64,000 nucleotides of DNA from a virus: positions 48,459 through 112,458 of IMG/VR virus record IMGVR_UViG_3300033064_006579. The stretch is one strand, 5' to 3'. The notes under the pieces are model-generated. The model made no database searches and was not told the origin of the DNA. It saw only the letters and a list, made by a program, of their open reading frames with translations. Shown here one piece after another: positions 34,827-42,613 of this stretch. The position numbers and the translations under genes are program-made. Every line of letters begins with the position of its first letter. Position 1 is the first letter of the stretch.

Positions 34827-35708
34827 CTAAAATAGCGTTGGCACAGCCTCTCGATATAACTTTGTCCAAAACTTTTTATCGGCATTCGCTCTTGCATTAC
34901 AACTCCTACATAATGTTATCAAATTATCAGGGTGACAATTTTTCTTGTCGTAATCAATATGATGAATTACTAAATCGCAATTTTTATCCCAACAATCAGG
35001 ATTTTGACACTTATAATTATCTCTTTCTTTTATGTCTTCTTTAAACTCCTTGTCTCCCCAAACATGACAATACTCTTCTTTAGAACTCCCGCCTTTCCAC
35101 CTTGGATGGTTACAAGGGGCAGAAAATCTTTCAAAACTTGCCAAACTCATTTTCAATCTTGTTTTTTCAGAGAATTTTCTTCCTTTATTTGCCAAACTTA
35201 TTTTTTCTCTAACTTCAGATCGTTTAGCAGGATTATCGTCACCATATAATCTTGTTGTTTTTATTTTAGCCTTTGTTTCTTCAGAATGTTTCATCCCTTT
35301 ATGAGCATTAGATATTTTCTCTCGCCATTCTTTTGTTATAACCCTGCCTTTCATTTTCTCACTTATTTTTTCTCTAACTTCAGATCGTTTAGCAGGATTA
35401 TCATCACCACGAAGAGCTGATTTTTTCAAATTTTCAATGTGAAGTTTGCTTAATTTTTTACCCTTGTGAGCGTTAGATATTTTCTCTATCGACTCTTTAG
35501 AATGAGCCTTGCCATAAAAATGATTTTTCTCGCCTTTGTGAGATTCGCTTAATTTCATTTTATGTTCTTTTGAAAGAGACTTTCCAGAATGGCTTTTACT
35601 TATCTTTTCTCTAACCCACTTCATTCTTGATGAATGGCCTTTTAAAAATCGATTCCCCAACTTGGCATACTCACCACAACCACATTCACATAGAGTTTTA
35701 TTCTTCAT
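34827..35708 (-). CDS. HNH homing endonuclease with NUMOD3 repeats
   Basis: About 293 residues from the ATG at 35708 (MKNKTLCECGCGEYAKLGNR), which overlaps the portal's last codons. The layout is that of the endonuclease at 19315: a CxCGCG motif, several NUMOD3 repeats (HSEETKAKIKTTR, 'KSEVREKIS' type), and a C-terminal HNH with 'YKCQNPDC', 'VIHHIDYDKKNCHPDNLI', and 'CRSCNARA'. It contains an internal 20-residue duplicated unit (GDDNPAKRSEVREKIS twice). The base composition is notably A-rich compared with the portal gene. It is inserted at the portal gene's 3' end. Confidence 0.92.
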   Translation of the reverse strand: MKNKTLCECGCGEYAKLGNRFLKGHSSRMKWVREKISKSHSGKSLSKEHKMKLSESHKGEKNHFYGKAHSKESIEKISNAHKGKKLSKLHIENLKKSALRGDDNPAKRSEVREKISEKMKGRVITKEWREKISNAHKGMKHSEETKAKIKTTRLYGDDNPAKRSEVREKISLANKGRKFSEKTRLKMSLASFERFSAPCNHPRWKGGSSKEEYCHVWGDKEFKEDIKERDNYKCQNPDCWDKNCDLVIHHIDYDKKNCHPDNLITLCRSCNARANADKKFWTKLYREAVPTLF

Positions 35709-37182
35709 CTGACCATTCACTCTCATTGCCCTCATCAATTGCGCCCCACTGGTTGGCGGGCGCAATGGGTAGATTAAAAGGCACTTTATAAATATCCATG
35801 CCGTCCTCTTCAATAATATTCTGCTCCTCTTCCTCGCTATTAAGTCCCTCTTTATGTCGCCATGTTTTGCGGGAAAGTATTTTACTCTCGTGTTGAATTT
35901 TCCTTGCTTGATTATTCTTCATAATATCTGCAAGGATGAGGGGCGGCCATTCAAGTGCGCAGCCCTCTTCTTCGTCTTTTGGGATCTCACCATAATCCTT
36001 GCCTGCGGAGATAACCCAAACGAATATTTCATTATAATACCAACCGAAGAAGTCCTGCCAGTCCTCGATCTCTCTGACAAACGGATTCTGTGCAGTAACA
36101 GACGAACTATAATTGGCATTCGAGTAATCAGCGGTGAGCATCATTTCGGGCATCCCACACCCAGCCGCCACCGCCAATAGCATGGCCCTGCCGTCATCCT
36201 TGACATCCGGAGCATTAATATTTGGCGACACCATCTCATACTCAATCCCCTCGCTGGCCGTAATAACGGTACCAGCGGCAAAAGCCTGCTGTTTATTGCG
36301 ATCTGCACTTTGGTGCTGCGCCATTTGGGCCTCGCGCAAACTCTCTACCGTATTGCTCGTGCCCTTCACGGTTTTGATGAGCGCAATCGCCGAACGCACT
36401 TTATTAAGGATAATCCTGTCGTCGAGCCAGTTAAGATACTTCGCAATCATCGGCAATGCCGTCAATAGTGCGCTCATGCCTCGCTTTACATCACTATCGA
36501 CGAATATTTTAATGTGGATAATCTCATCGGCCTCGATTGCTTCAATCAGGTTTCCCTCTGCATCACAGTGATAATACGTCCTCACGTCCTCAACGTCATT
36601 CGGATCGGTACCAATACCAAAAGTCACCTGCTCGCCAGCCCGTAAATCCCCTTCTTTTACGGGATTACGTATTTTTTCAGCCCGCATAAAACGTATTTTC
36701 ACGTCTCCGTTGTTCTTGTCAACAAAGCGCCGTATAAAAATCTCCCCATCTCTGAAAACCCTCTTGACGAGTTCCTTCTCTCGCAGTGACCATTTATTCA
36801 TCTTGGCAAAATTATCCCAAGTATCTTTCACCTTCTCGTTCTCACTATCAGGCTTAATAGTCGGTCCCTTGCCAAGAACGAATTTACTCAAGTTCCGAAC
36901 AATAGCTTTTGCATAGAGGTTTGTGGCGAAAGCCTTATAAGCCACTGCAAGCATTTCATAGTGGTTATAACCAGTGACATCGCTAATATCACCGCTCTCT
37001 GCCCCTATCATAATCCAATTACTATCGCCAGGTTCAGTCGGAACAGGGCGTTGCGACGGATCTGCCTCTTTCTTAAAAATATTACTGAGTTGTTCTGTAG
37101 CAAGTTCGATCCTCGCGAGTTCGAATTTATCCTGCTGTATTTTTAAACTTCTTCTCGTTCTAAACCCCTCTAAGAGTTTCAT
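35698..37182 (-). CDS. Portal protein
   Basis: About 494 residues from the ATG at 37182 (MKLLEGFRTRRSLKI), which has an AGAGGA site; the frame is open six codons further. Core portal features: 'YKAFATNLYAKAIVRNLSKF', 'RVFRDGEIFIRRFVDKN', 'EIIHIKIFVDSDVKRGMSAL', and 'GMPEMMLTADYSNANYSSS' followed by the 'EDWQDFF' helix, which fit the portal crown and stem. It forms the dodecameric DNA channel. The C-terminal eight residues appear to come with the HNH insertion. Confidence 0.85.
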   Translation of the reverse strand: MKLLEGFRTRRSLKIQQDKFELARIELATEQLSNIFKKEADPSQRPVPTEPGDSNWIMIGAESGDISDVTGYNHYEMLAVAYKAFATNLYAKAIVRNLSKFVLGKGPTIKPDSENEKVKDTWDNFAKMNKWSLREKELVKRVFRDGEIFIRRFVDKNNGDVKIRFMRAEKIRNPVKEGDLRAGEQVTFGIGTDPNDVEDVRTYYHCDAEGNLIEAIEADEIIHIKIFVDSDVKRGMSALLTALPMIAKYLNWLDDRIILNKVRSAIALIKTVKGTSNTVESLREAQMAQHQSADRNKQQAFAAGTVITASEGIEYEMVSPNINAPDVKDDGRAMLLAVAAGCGMPEMMLTADYSNANYSSSVTAQNPFVREIEDWQDFFGWYYNEIFVWVISAGKDYGEIPKDEEEGCALEWPPLILADIMKNNQARKIQHESKILSRKTWRHKEGLNSEEEEQNIIEEDGMDIYKVPFNLPIAPANQWGAIDEGNESEWSDEE

Positions 37183-37200
37183 ATCGCGCCATCCTCTCAA

Positions 37201-37223
37201 AATATCAAGTTTTACTTGATATT
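37201..37223. repeat. Perfect 9-bp AT-rich hairpin before portal gene
   Basis: AATATCAAG, a 5-nt loop TTTTA, then CTTGATATT. It fills the gap between the terminase stop and the portal ribosome-binding site, and on the minus strand it is followed by a short T-run. It could be a weak terminator or attenuator, an RNA processing site, or an operator. Confidence 0.6.
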
Positions 37224-37251
37224 ATAACTTATCGAGACCATGTTAACAAAA

Positions 37252-39096
37252 TTACCTTTTCCTTCTCCTATACCAAAACCCCTCTTGCTCGACCACTTCC
37301 TCTGGAGGTATGATAAGGGGCAGGATAATTTGATAGCAGGACTGAATGATATATCGAGTAGTGTCGCAACCATGATCGTCAATTTTTAGGGGAACCTTAC
37401 TTGAAATCTTTCCCTCGTCGGTCCTCGGGTACCTATAGCGACCCATCTCGACATCGGTCCCTACCAATTCCTCATCTTGACAATCAAGGTAATTCTCAAG
37501 GATATAATAATTGCTTTTAAGAGCGCCACCCTCCTCATAGTCAGGCCACGTCTCCATGTGCGCGCGCACGAGCTCTATGCCATTCTCAACATCGTTGATT
37601 GCAGAGTATGTATTAATTTTATAGAGATTTAGGAGATCGATGCGGGCCTGCTTGGCAGAGGGATCGGCGAAGATGATCTCCTGCGCCGCCCACGCGGGCG
37701 AGGCCTTAATCCTCCGACTATGTCCCTCGATAGTATCTGCACCTGAGCGGTATTCATAAAAAATATAGAATGTCAATTTATATGACAATTCTCTACCTGG
37801 TTCGGTATCGTCAAGGGCTCTAAAGATATCGCTATAATCCACATACGCCTTCTGATAGACAAATGGGTGCCCTGGAGACGAACCAAAGTCGATCGCCGAC
37901 ATGACGAGAACATTACTCATCGGTACAATGCTGAGGCTATTACCAAAATGGACTTCCCTATTCCACTGCGCTCCGTAGACTAACTCGACAGTGGAGGGCC
38001 TTTTACAGAACCACTGTGCATCAAGGACGGGGGTGCTAATACTCCTCGCCTTATCGATCCAGTCGTCAATCTTATAGTGCCCTGAGCAGTGGTGGGCCAT
38101 CCCCCTACATTTCTCGAAGATCGGGCAGTCACCGCGCACCTCGTCACCCCTACACTCACGCTCGCACTTCTCAAGGATCTCCCATATACACCAGCAATAG
38201 ATCTTCCACCCCTTATCCTCCGCCTCGTTTAGGAGTCGTTGAAACGTGCCGACGTCGTACTTCCTCGTCGACAGAAAGGTGTTCTGCCCCATGATGTCCC
38301 TGCCATCCTCAGTGGTTTTAGACATCGACATCGATAGGCCCTCCTGCAGAACTCCCCAGTCCATTAGTTCAACCTCGTCGATGCGCGCCTTCTGCGGATG
38401 TGGACTGTTCAGCCCTTTAATCGACCCCGTGACCACCTCCTGGAAGGAGTTATTGACATAGGTAGTTGAGCCCCTCGTTGGCGGCCTCTCGCACATCGCT
38501 GAGATAGTAGGGTGACGGTGAAACGCGACGAAATATTTATACACCTTTCCGGCTTGATCGAGGGTCGAGCCGGCAGACGCTACCTCACAATCCGCTTTGA
38601 ACGCCATGTCAAGGTGATTGAGGATGGCCACCTCCGTCGTCTTCCCACCCGTTCTATTAGCGAAGGCAATAGAGTTTCGCGTCCGCTCAAAGAACATGTC
38701 GCTAATATAATCAAATGGAGCGGCGTGAGGGTAGTCGAATTTATCGAATTCCTCATTGTGTAGCTTGCATACCGCGCGTCGCTGTATCTTAAAGCCGAGA
38801 AATTCTAGAATATACCACCACAGTATCTCGTCGTCCCCTATCCCATACTTCAACAGCGCCCTGAATAGTCGCGGATGGCTGTTCCTCCTGCGATGCCTCA
38901 GGTCAAAGTCCTCCCTCAGAAGTCGCGTGAAGTACTGGAACTTCAGCGCATCCGCGATGACCCCACCTCCGTCAAACCAGCTGTCTGGCAGGTGGAGGTG
39001 CTCGATGTAATACTCTATCGACGAGCAGAGAGCTTTCCAATGTGGAATGCCCTCGACACCCTCCAGAAACTCCCTAGACACTCCGATCTCAGGCAT
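37252..39096 (-). CDS. terL: Terminase large subunit
   Basis: About 614 residues from the ATG at 39096, 8 nt inside the previous gene. ATPase: Walker A NRTGGKT (147-153), Walker B 'KARIDEVEL' with Asp240-Glu241. Nuclease: Asp403 in [11 protein letters not shown], Asp478 in [10 protein letters not shown], and Asp574/578 in [10 protein letters not shown]. Between the domains (301-337) lies a seven-cysteine cluster (CWC, '[15 protein letters not shown]', 'CRGMAHHC'), likely a zinc module. It powers DNA packaging and cuts concatemers. Confidence 0.92.
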   Translation of the reverse strand: MPEIGVSREFLEGVEGIPHWKALCSSIEYYIEHLHLPDSWFDGGGVIADALKFQYFTRLLREDFDLRHRRRNSHPRLFRALLKYGIGDDEILWWYILEFLGFKIQRRAVCKLHNEEFDKFDYPHAAPFDYISDMFFERTRNSIAFANRTGGKTTEVAILNHLDMAFKADCEVASAGSTLDQAGKVYKYFVAFHRHPTISAMCERPPTRGSTTYVNNSFQEVVTGSIKGLNSPHPQKARIDEVELMDWGVLQEGLSMSMSKTTEDGRDIMGQNTFLSTRKYDVGTFQRLLNEAEDKGWKIYCWCIWEILEKCERECRGDEVRGDCPIFEKCRGMAHHCSGHYKIDDWIDKARSISTPVLDAQWFCKRPSTVELVYGAQWNREVHFGNSLSIVPMSNVLVMSAIDFGSSPGHPFVYQKAYVDYSDIFRALDDTEPGRELSYKLTFYIFYEYRSGADTIEGHSRRIKASPAWAAQEIIFADPSAKQARIDLLNLYKINTYSAINDVENGIELVRAHMETWPDYEEGGALKSNYYILENYLDCQDEELVGTDVEMGRYRYPRTDEGKISSKVPLKIDDHGCDTTRYIIQSCYQIILPLIIPPEEVVEQEGFWYRRRKR

Positions 39097-39412
39097 CGTC
39101 GTCGACGTCCTCTGCAAGTATGCGTACGATAGGCAGTTGCTCCCCCTCTTCCGTGTCTATAAACTCGTCGTGTGTCATCATCACCTCGATGCACTCGAAT
39201 AGGAAGTCGCACCTATACCTCCTAACCTTCGCATCAATGGGTAGAAGGGTGTCGTCCTTGAGCTTCCCTCTCAGCTTGCCCATAGCCGTCTTGATGGAGC
39301 CGTCGTAGTAGTCACCGCTCTCTATCGCTTCGATCATCCTCTCCGCGCCCTTAGAGCCGAGCGCCCTCGCAAGTGCCACATTCGTAATGCTGTAGATTTT
39401 CTTTCCCATCAT
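39089..39412 (-). CDS. Small packaging-region protein, unknown
   Basis: 107 residues from the ATG at 39412 ([20 protein letters not shown]), which overlaps the previous stop (TAATG) and follows GGAGGAG. It has helix-rich segments '[16 protein letters not shown]' and an acidic end (AEDVDDDA). Located directly before the large terminase; it may be a terminase accessory. No family recognised. Confidence 0.6.
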   Translation of the reverse strand: MMGKKIYSITNVALARALGSKGAERMIEAIESGDYYDGSIKTAMGKLRGKLKDDTLLPIDAKVRRYRCDFLFECIEVMMTHDEFIDTEEGEQLPIVRILAEDVDDDA

Positions 39413-39630
39413 TATTCTCCTCCCTTCATAATCTTTGGGTATACAAATTCGTAGGTGGCTGGCATCTTTATAATGCGCCACTCGCTGCCCGGAATAGTTT
39501 GCCATCCATCACTTTCTACCCGCGGAGTCCAGTAGATCTTTTTCAGTCGATCCCCAATGAGTCCTATCAATTCATCATCCTCGTTTAAAAGTCTTTTCAG
39601 CCTATCGATATCCATAGTGCCGTCCTCCAT
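39412..39630 (-). CDS. Small packaging-region protein, unknown
   Basis: A 72-residue protein (MEDGTMDIDRLKRLLNEDDE) whose ATG at 39630 may be replaced by the ATG six codons in. Helical first half, then 'KKIYWTPRVESDGWQTIPGS'. No family recognised. Confidence 0.55.
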   Translation of the reverse strand: MEDGTMDIDRLKRLLNEDDELIGLIGDRLKKIYWTPRVESDGWQTIPGSEWRIIKMPATYEFVYPKIMKGGE

Positions 39631-39945
39631 GATTTAAAAAATAAGAGTAAAAAACAGTTACGATATATTTGGGATGCCCCCAATCCACCCCCGCCCCCCA
39701 CCCTCTGTTTCGAATGTAGGGCGCCCGCCCCTTACCCTGCAATAGTTTGTACCTCACTACCCGCATTGGCTATTGGCTGTCAGCGGATCCAGTGGGGCTG
39801 TGACAGGGCTTGGTTGGCCAATGAATGAAAGGGAATCCCCTCCACCTTCCCTCCTCCCTCTTCCCTACTCCTCCCCTCTTCTCTCTTCCCATCGCTATTC
39901 CTCCCTGCCAACCATCATTATACGCCAACGCCAACACCACGCTCC
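39631..39945. other. Non-coding gap before terminase small subunit end
   Basis: A 315-bp gap with strong strand bias: the plus strand is C/T-rich (long CCTCC and CCCC runs near 39676-39735 and 39840-39900), so the transcribed RNA is purine-rich. It holds one possible 40-codon ORF (39770-39892), a GGGCGCCC palindrome at 39720-39727, and a CCAAT-like direct repeat near 39765-39778. Being beside the terminase genes, it may hold a packaging start site, but I can see no proof of this. Confidence 0.5.
39770..39892 (-). CDS. Possible 40-residue basic microprotein
   Basis: ATG at 39892 with a GGGAGG site 8 nt upstream, encoding MGREKRGGVGKREEGRWRGF, then 'IHWPTKPCHSPTGSADSQ'. The good ribosome-binding site argues for translation, but the first half is a direct result of the purine-rich strand and could be chance. 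Confidence 0.3.
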   Translation of the reverse strand: MGREKRGGVGKREEGRWRGFPFIHWPTKPCHSPTGSADSQ

Positions 39946-40500
39946 TCATCTCCTCTCTGTCTCCCCCTTAACCTCCATTCTCCTAAAAATAGATTTCTTC
40001 CCCTCCTCCTTTCTGTCTCCCCCCGGCTGCGTAGTCTCCTCAAGCTCTAACGTCACCGTCCTCCTATCCCTCTGCTCTATTGGATCGTACCGTTCCAGCA
40101 ACTCCATCAAATGCTTCCACGGTACTCTTCCCTCATTCACTGCTCTCACTGCGGCTCTAAAGCTCGCCTCTCCTAACTCAGTCCTCAGCAGATCAAATCG
40201 ATAGAGGGGCTCTCCTCTAAGCAGCCTTATCCTCTGCTGCACGAGGGGGACGCTCTGCAAATATCTAACTACCTTATCTGTACCTATCCGCAGAGCGTCG
40301 GCGATCTCAGAGGGAGAATACCCTGCGTGAGTCCTCTGCGCTACCTCCTCCATCTCGGGGGTCAATATAGTAGCATCCTCGAGGGTAGGCCTCCCTGGCC
40401 TCTTCGCTCTACCAGCGACAACCTCCGCTACTCGAGGAGGCTCAATGATGGAGGGGCTGCTCTCTTTTCTCCGCTTGATTTTAGGTCTCTCATCAGCCAT
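39946..40500 (-). CDS. Terminase small subunit-like protein
   Basis: A 184-residue basic protein. Residues 45-85 (ILTPEMEEVAQRTHAGYSPS, then 'ADALRIGTDKVVRYL') form a helix-turn-helix like that of terminase small subunits and phBC6A51-type proteins. The next segment is helical ('SFRAAVRAVNEGRVPWKHLM'). It precedes the large subunit at the usual place, with small genes between. It should bind the packaging site on DNA. Confidence 0.7.
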   Translation of the reverse strand: MADERPKIKRRKESSPSIIEPPRVAEVVAGRAKRPGRPTLEDATILTPEMEEVAQRTHAGYSPSEIADALRIGTDKVVRYLQSVPLVQQRIRLLRGEPLYRFDLLRTELGEASFRAAVRAVNEGRVPWKHLMELLERYDPIEQRDRRTVTLELEETTQPGGDRKEEGKKSIFRRMEVKGETERR

Positions 40501-40637
40501 TTTTATTCCTTTAAAACCCTTTTTATCCTAGGGGGCTGAATTAATTGGCATTTATTTTCCATCTCTTTGAGTATTCCTGATAATTAAGCGGCCATTTTTA
40601 AGTGAGCGAGAGGGAATCTCCTCCCCCTGCACATAGC

Positions 40638-41009
40638 CTACTCCTCCACGAGAAAGAGGCTGTCCTCCTCGAGGTCGAGTAGCACGCCCCGTGAAGGAGT
40701 ATCATCACATTTAATGCAATGTGATATTAATCTCTTCACTTCAATTGCCCTCATCACTCGGCCCCCCACTCCATCCCCCGCTCTCTTTATTAGAATCCTC
40801 AATTCCTCAATATTAGCGCCAAACCCCCTGCAGATATCGGAGAACAGTATTTCACTATCCTGAGAGTCGAGGAATAGCCAATTAAAAGCACTCTGGTATT
40901 CCCCTAAAACCCCCTTCGATTGGCTATCACTGCTCCGACAACCGTAGAGGTAATCGTTTATCGCTCTCTCTACTATCTTAATCCAAATCGTTTCGTTGAA
41001 TGCTGTCAT
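40638..41009 (-). CDS. Conserved small phage protein, unknown
   Basis: A 123-residue protein. The layout 'IVERAINDYLYG', 'SAFNWLFLDSQDSEILFSDI' and 'CRGFGANIEELRILI' (W/F-rich helix, then a 'CxxxGxxxxxLR' helix) matches a widespread small phage protein found upstream of terminase genes. Function unknown. It ends 8 codons into a Glu-rich tail (LDLEEDSLFLVEE). Confidence 0.6.
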   Translation of the reverse strand: MTAFNETIWIKIVERAINDYLYGCRSSDSQSKGVLGEYQSAFNWLFLDSQDSEILFSDICRGFGANIEELRILIKRAGDGVGGRVMRAIEVKRLISHCIKCDDTPSRGVLLDLEEDSLFLVEE

Positions 41010-41062
41010 TTCATTTCATTCTGCGAATCCGTGGTTGGGTGTCCCAGCATAGCCAACGCCAT
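41006..41062 (-). CDS. Possible 18-residue coupling ORF
   Basis: ATG at 41062 overlaps the previous stop (TGATGG), follows GGAGG, and its own stop overlaps the next start (ATGA). It encodes MALAMLGHPTTDSQNEMK. The double overlap and the good site suggest it is translated, at least to pass ribosomes on; a function of the peptide is doubtful. Confidence 0.35.
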   Translation of the reverse strand: MALAMLGHPTTDSQNEMK

Positions 41063-41271
41063 CAATTTCCTCCACCTCTTCTATTTATCTCAGGCAAATG
41101 CACACTTCTTCCAGTAGCACCAGACTGTTTCGTTAAATCATCGTTAGAATGTCCGAGTTTGCATTCTCTATTTATCTCAGCCTCCAACATTTCTATTCGC
41201 TCAATCTGCCAATCGGCGAGGATATCAAACACCATTTCGCCGGAGGTGCCTCTAATTAGAGCCTCGTCCAT
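41062..41271 (-). CDS. Small helical protein, unknown
   Basis: A 69-residue protein (MDEALIRGTSGEMVFDILAD) with a helix 'WQIERIEMLEAEINRE' and a Ser/Gly-rich C-terminus. It overlaps the zinc-finger ORF upstream by 20 nt in another frame. It is the last gene of the attC-like cassette region. No family recognised. Confidence 0.5.
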   Translation of the reverse strand: MDEALIRGTSGEMVFDILADWQIERIEMLEAEINRECKLGHSNDDLTKQSGATGRSVHLPEINRRGGGN

Positions 41272-41350
41272 CCATGCAACTCATGCAATTATCGGGGAGC
41301 GGGAACTTCACATCATGTTTACAACTCCAACAACTTTTTTCTGACGACAT
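41252..41350 (-). CDS. 32-residue zinc-finger microprotein
   Basis: ATG at 41350 after an AAAGGA site. It encodes MSSEKSCWSCKHDVKFPLPD followed by NCMSCMDGRGSN: two CxxC pairs (Cys7/Cys10, Cys22/Cys25), the pattern of a small zinc ribbon. It starts just after attC-like site 1, as the first ORF of a cassette would. Confidence 0.55.
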   Translation of the reverse strand: MSSEKSCWSCKHDVKFPLPDNCMSCMDGRGSN

Positions 41351-41366
41351 CTCATATTCCTTTCAA

Positions 41367-41421
41367 GCCGAATGGTTAGATCAGCGGCGCTTTTCGCGTC
41401 GGCTGAATCAACTTGTTATGC
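41367..41421 (-). repeat. attC-like site 1 (55 bp)
   Basis: Read on the minus strand: GCATAACAAG, then GATTCAGCCGACGC, a GAAAA loop, GCGCCGCTGATC, then TAACCATTCGGC. The two inner arms are complementary apart from single unpaired bases on one side, as in the extrahelical bases of integron attC sites. The outer ends match the RYYYAAC / GTTRRRY boxes only loosely. Confidence 0.65.
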
Positions 41422-41422
41422 T

Positions 41423-41644
41423 TTAATTTGCATGCGGCAATGATTCATGTCTAATTACACCACGCCAATTTTGACCTCTACCTTGACCATAAGAAACTGC
41501 GTTTTCATGTTTTACTATTTTGAGATCCAATATGCGTAACACCGCTTCTAATTGCTTAATGTGCTTTCCATTTCAAGATCCCTTGCATAATTCACCAACC
41601 TTACTTCCGCAATGGTGACACTCTACCTTTAAATTCATGCCCAT
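41423..41644 (-). pseudogene. Cassette ORF broken by an in-frame TGA
   Basis: ATG at 41644 after AGGAG. It reads MGMNLKVECHHCGSKVGELC then KGS, a TGA at 41573-41575, and then continues in the same frame for 49 codons (NGKHIKQLEAVLRILDLKIV ... HESLPHAN) to TAA. The pattern of a CxxC knuckle, then a third Cys, then a helix suggests one original protein of 73 residues interrupted by a nonsense change. An in-frame ATG at 41662 would add six residues. Readthrough cannot be excluded. Confidence 0.55.
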
Positions 41645-41658
41645 CAGCATCTCCTGAA

Positions 41659-41781
41659 GCATAATGGTGAAGTGAGCGGTTGCGGGGCCGTGTCACGGGT
41701 ATGGAATTGAACCATATTGAGCACTATTACCCACCAGGGATTCCCGCTAACCCCGCAATCCGCTCGACTGACTTGTTAGAT
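41659..41781 (-). repeat. attC-like site 2 (123 bp)
   Basis: On the minus strand it begins ATCTAAC, a perfect RYYYAAC box, then AAG and GTCGAGCGGATTGCGGGG; after a variable middle comes CCCCGCAACCGCTCACTT, then CATTATGC. The 18-nt arms are almost perfect inverted repeats. The 3' end of the upstream gene (41727-41987) lies inside it, as is common for cassette ORFs. Confidence 0.75.
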
Positions 41782-41987
41782 TTTATTTTCATTTCAAGAT
41801 CCCTTATTTTCATCTCAAGACCCCTTATTTTGTCTTCATCTCGAATGGCTTCAAGTGTGGCTTCTACAGCATATTTCTGTAAAGCAGCACAATATTGACC
41901 CATATTTATCAGTCCCGGGATTGGCTCATTATTGTGATCCCATCCTAAAGGTGTGCCCCGAAAATCTTCCTTATGTGGTATTTCCAT
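41727..41987 (-). CDS. Cassette ORF: coiled-coil protein, unknown
   Basis: An 86-residue protein (MEIPHKEDFRGTPLGWDHNN) starting after AAGGAGG. The second half repeats 'RGLEMKIRDLEMKIK', a short coiled coil, and the last 18 residues are coded by the left half of attC-like site 2. This is the same sort of ORF-into-attC overlap seen in the other cassettes. Function unknown. Confidence 0.6.
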   Translation of the reverse strand: MEIPHKEDFRGTPLGWDHNNEPIPGLINMGQYCAALQKYAVEATLEAIRDEDKIRGLEMKIRDLEMKIKSNKSVERIAGLAGIPGG

Positions 41988-42000
41988 AAAACCTCCTTAA

Positions 42001-42058
42001 ACATAATGTTTAGCTGACCTGCCGTTCGTCTCCGGTCGGGTCTGGCGGCTTGTTAGAT
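42001..42058 (-). repeat. attC-like site 3 (58 bp)
   Basis: Minus strand: ATCTAAC (perfect RYYYAAC), AAG, CCGCCAGACCCGACCGG, a short loop, CGGCAGGTCAGCTAAACAT, ending CATTATGT. The arms pair with a few mismatches. It overlaps the last 18 codons of the upstream Cys-rich ORF and ends just before the AAGGAGG site of the next cassette ORF. Confidence 0.65.
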
Positions 42059-42201
42059 TGCTTAAAGTGCTCGCCTCCACATGGTGGCCTATACGGAAAA
42101 ACAATATACCTTGCCGAGCCACGTTTTAGACATCTCATGCTGGATGGTTCATCTTCGCGTTTATCGAAAACGGTAAACCATATACAATTCTTACAATTCA
42201 T
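42010..42201 (-). CDS. Cassette ORF: Cys-rich small protein
   Basis: 63 residues from the ATG at 42201 (MNCKNCIWFTVFDKREDEPS), with a TGAGG site; two in-frame starts lie 2 and 4 codons upstream. A CxxC at residues 3-6 and Cys at about 24 and 41 suggest metal binding. The C-terminus is coded by attC-like site 3. Confidence 0.6.
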   Translation of the reverse strand: MNCKNCIWFTVFDKREDEPSSMRCLKRGSARYIVFPYRPPCGGEHFKQSNKPPDPTGDERQVS

Positions 42202-42216
42202 GCTCATCCTCAAGCA

Positions 42217-42342
42217 GCCTAATGGTTAGATCAGCGGCGGGCTACTGATATGCCCCACAATCAGGGCAGTAGCGATGACCACCAACCTTCATCATACGAT
42301 GATGCGAACATTTACCGTCCGCTGAATCGGCAGGTTGGGGGC
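42217..42342 (-). repeat. attC-like site 4 (126 bp)
   Basis: Minus strand: GCCCCCAACC, GCCGATTCAGCGGACGG, a variable middle of about 75 nt, then CCCGCCGCTGATCTAACC and ATTAGGC. The arms GATTCAGCGGACGG and CCCGCCGCTGATC pair with one unpaired T, an attC-type extrahelical base. The right arm is identical to that of site 5 over at least 20 bp. Confidence 0.75.
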
Positions 42343-42489
42343 ATCAGGCGACAAGATACCCCGGCAAAAAGTTATTGCCTCCCTCGCATCGTCTTGTGCT
42401 TGTTCGTGCTTCATTTCCATAGAACTTTCAAGCTGTTTGATAGTGTCTATTAAAAATCGCTTAACAGCTTCAATATATGGGTTATACAT
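42292..42489 (-). CDS. Cassette ORF: small helical protein, unknown
   Basis: A 65-residue protein (MYNPYIEAVKRFLIDTIKQL) starting after GGGAGG at the end of attC-like site 5. Its last 15 codons lie in the left half of site 4. In the -1 frame, from the run of five C's onward, the DNA encodes a zinc-ribbon-like end (HRYCPDCGAYQ) for 32 more codons, so a frameshifted longer product or an old frameshift is possible. Confidence 0.6.
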   Translation of the reverse strand: MYNPYIEAVKRFLIDTIKQLESSMEMKHEQAQDDAREAITFCRGILSPDAPNLPIQRTVNVRIIV

Positions 42490-42493
42490 TTCA

Positions 42494-42613
42494 GCCTCCC
42501 AATGGTTAGATCAGCGGCGGGCTACGCTGAAAAGGCACCCGCAATCACTAAGAGCTTTTTGGCATCCAGTACACAAACCGTCAATAACCTCGTCCGCTGA
42601 ATCGGGTTGTTGG
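42494..42613 (-). repeat. attC-like site 5 (120 bp)
   Basis: Minus strand: AACCAACAACC, GATTCAGCGGACGAGG, a variable middle, then GCCCGCCGCTGATCTAACC and ATTGGGAGGC. The right arm is shared with site 4 and in part with site 1. The ORF 42511-42747 ends inside it, its TGA being part of the CGCTGATC arm. Confidence 0.75.

Noticed and set aside
39631-39945. C-rich intergenic region as a cos or pac site or a G-quadruplex control region
   Set aside because: Composition is striking, but no repeat set of terminase-binding boxes or known cos pattern can be seen; location alone is not enough.
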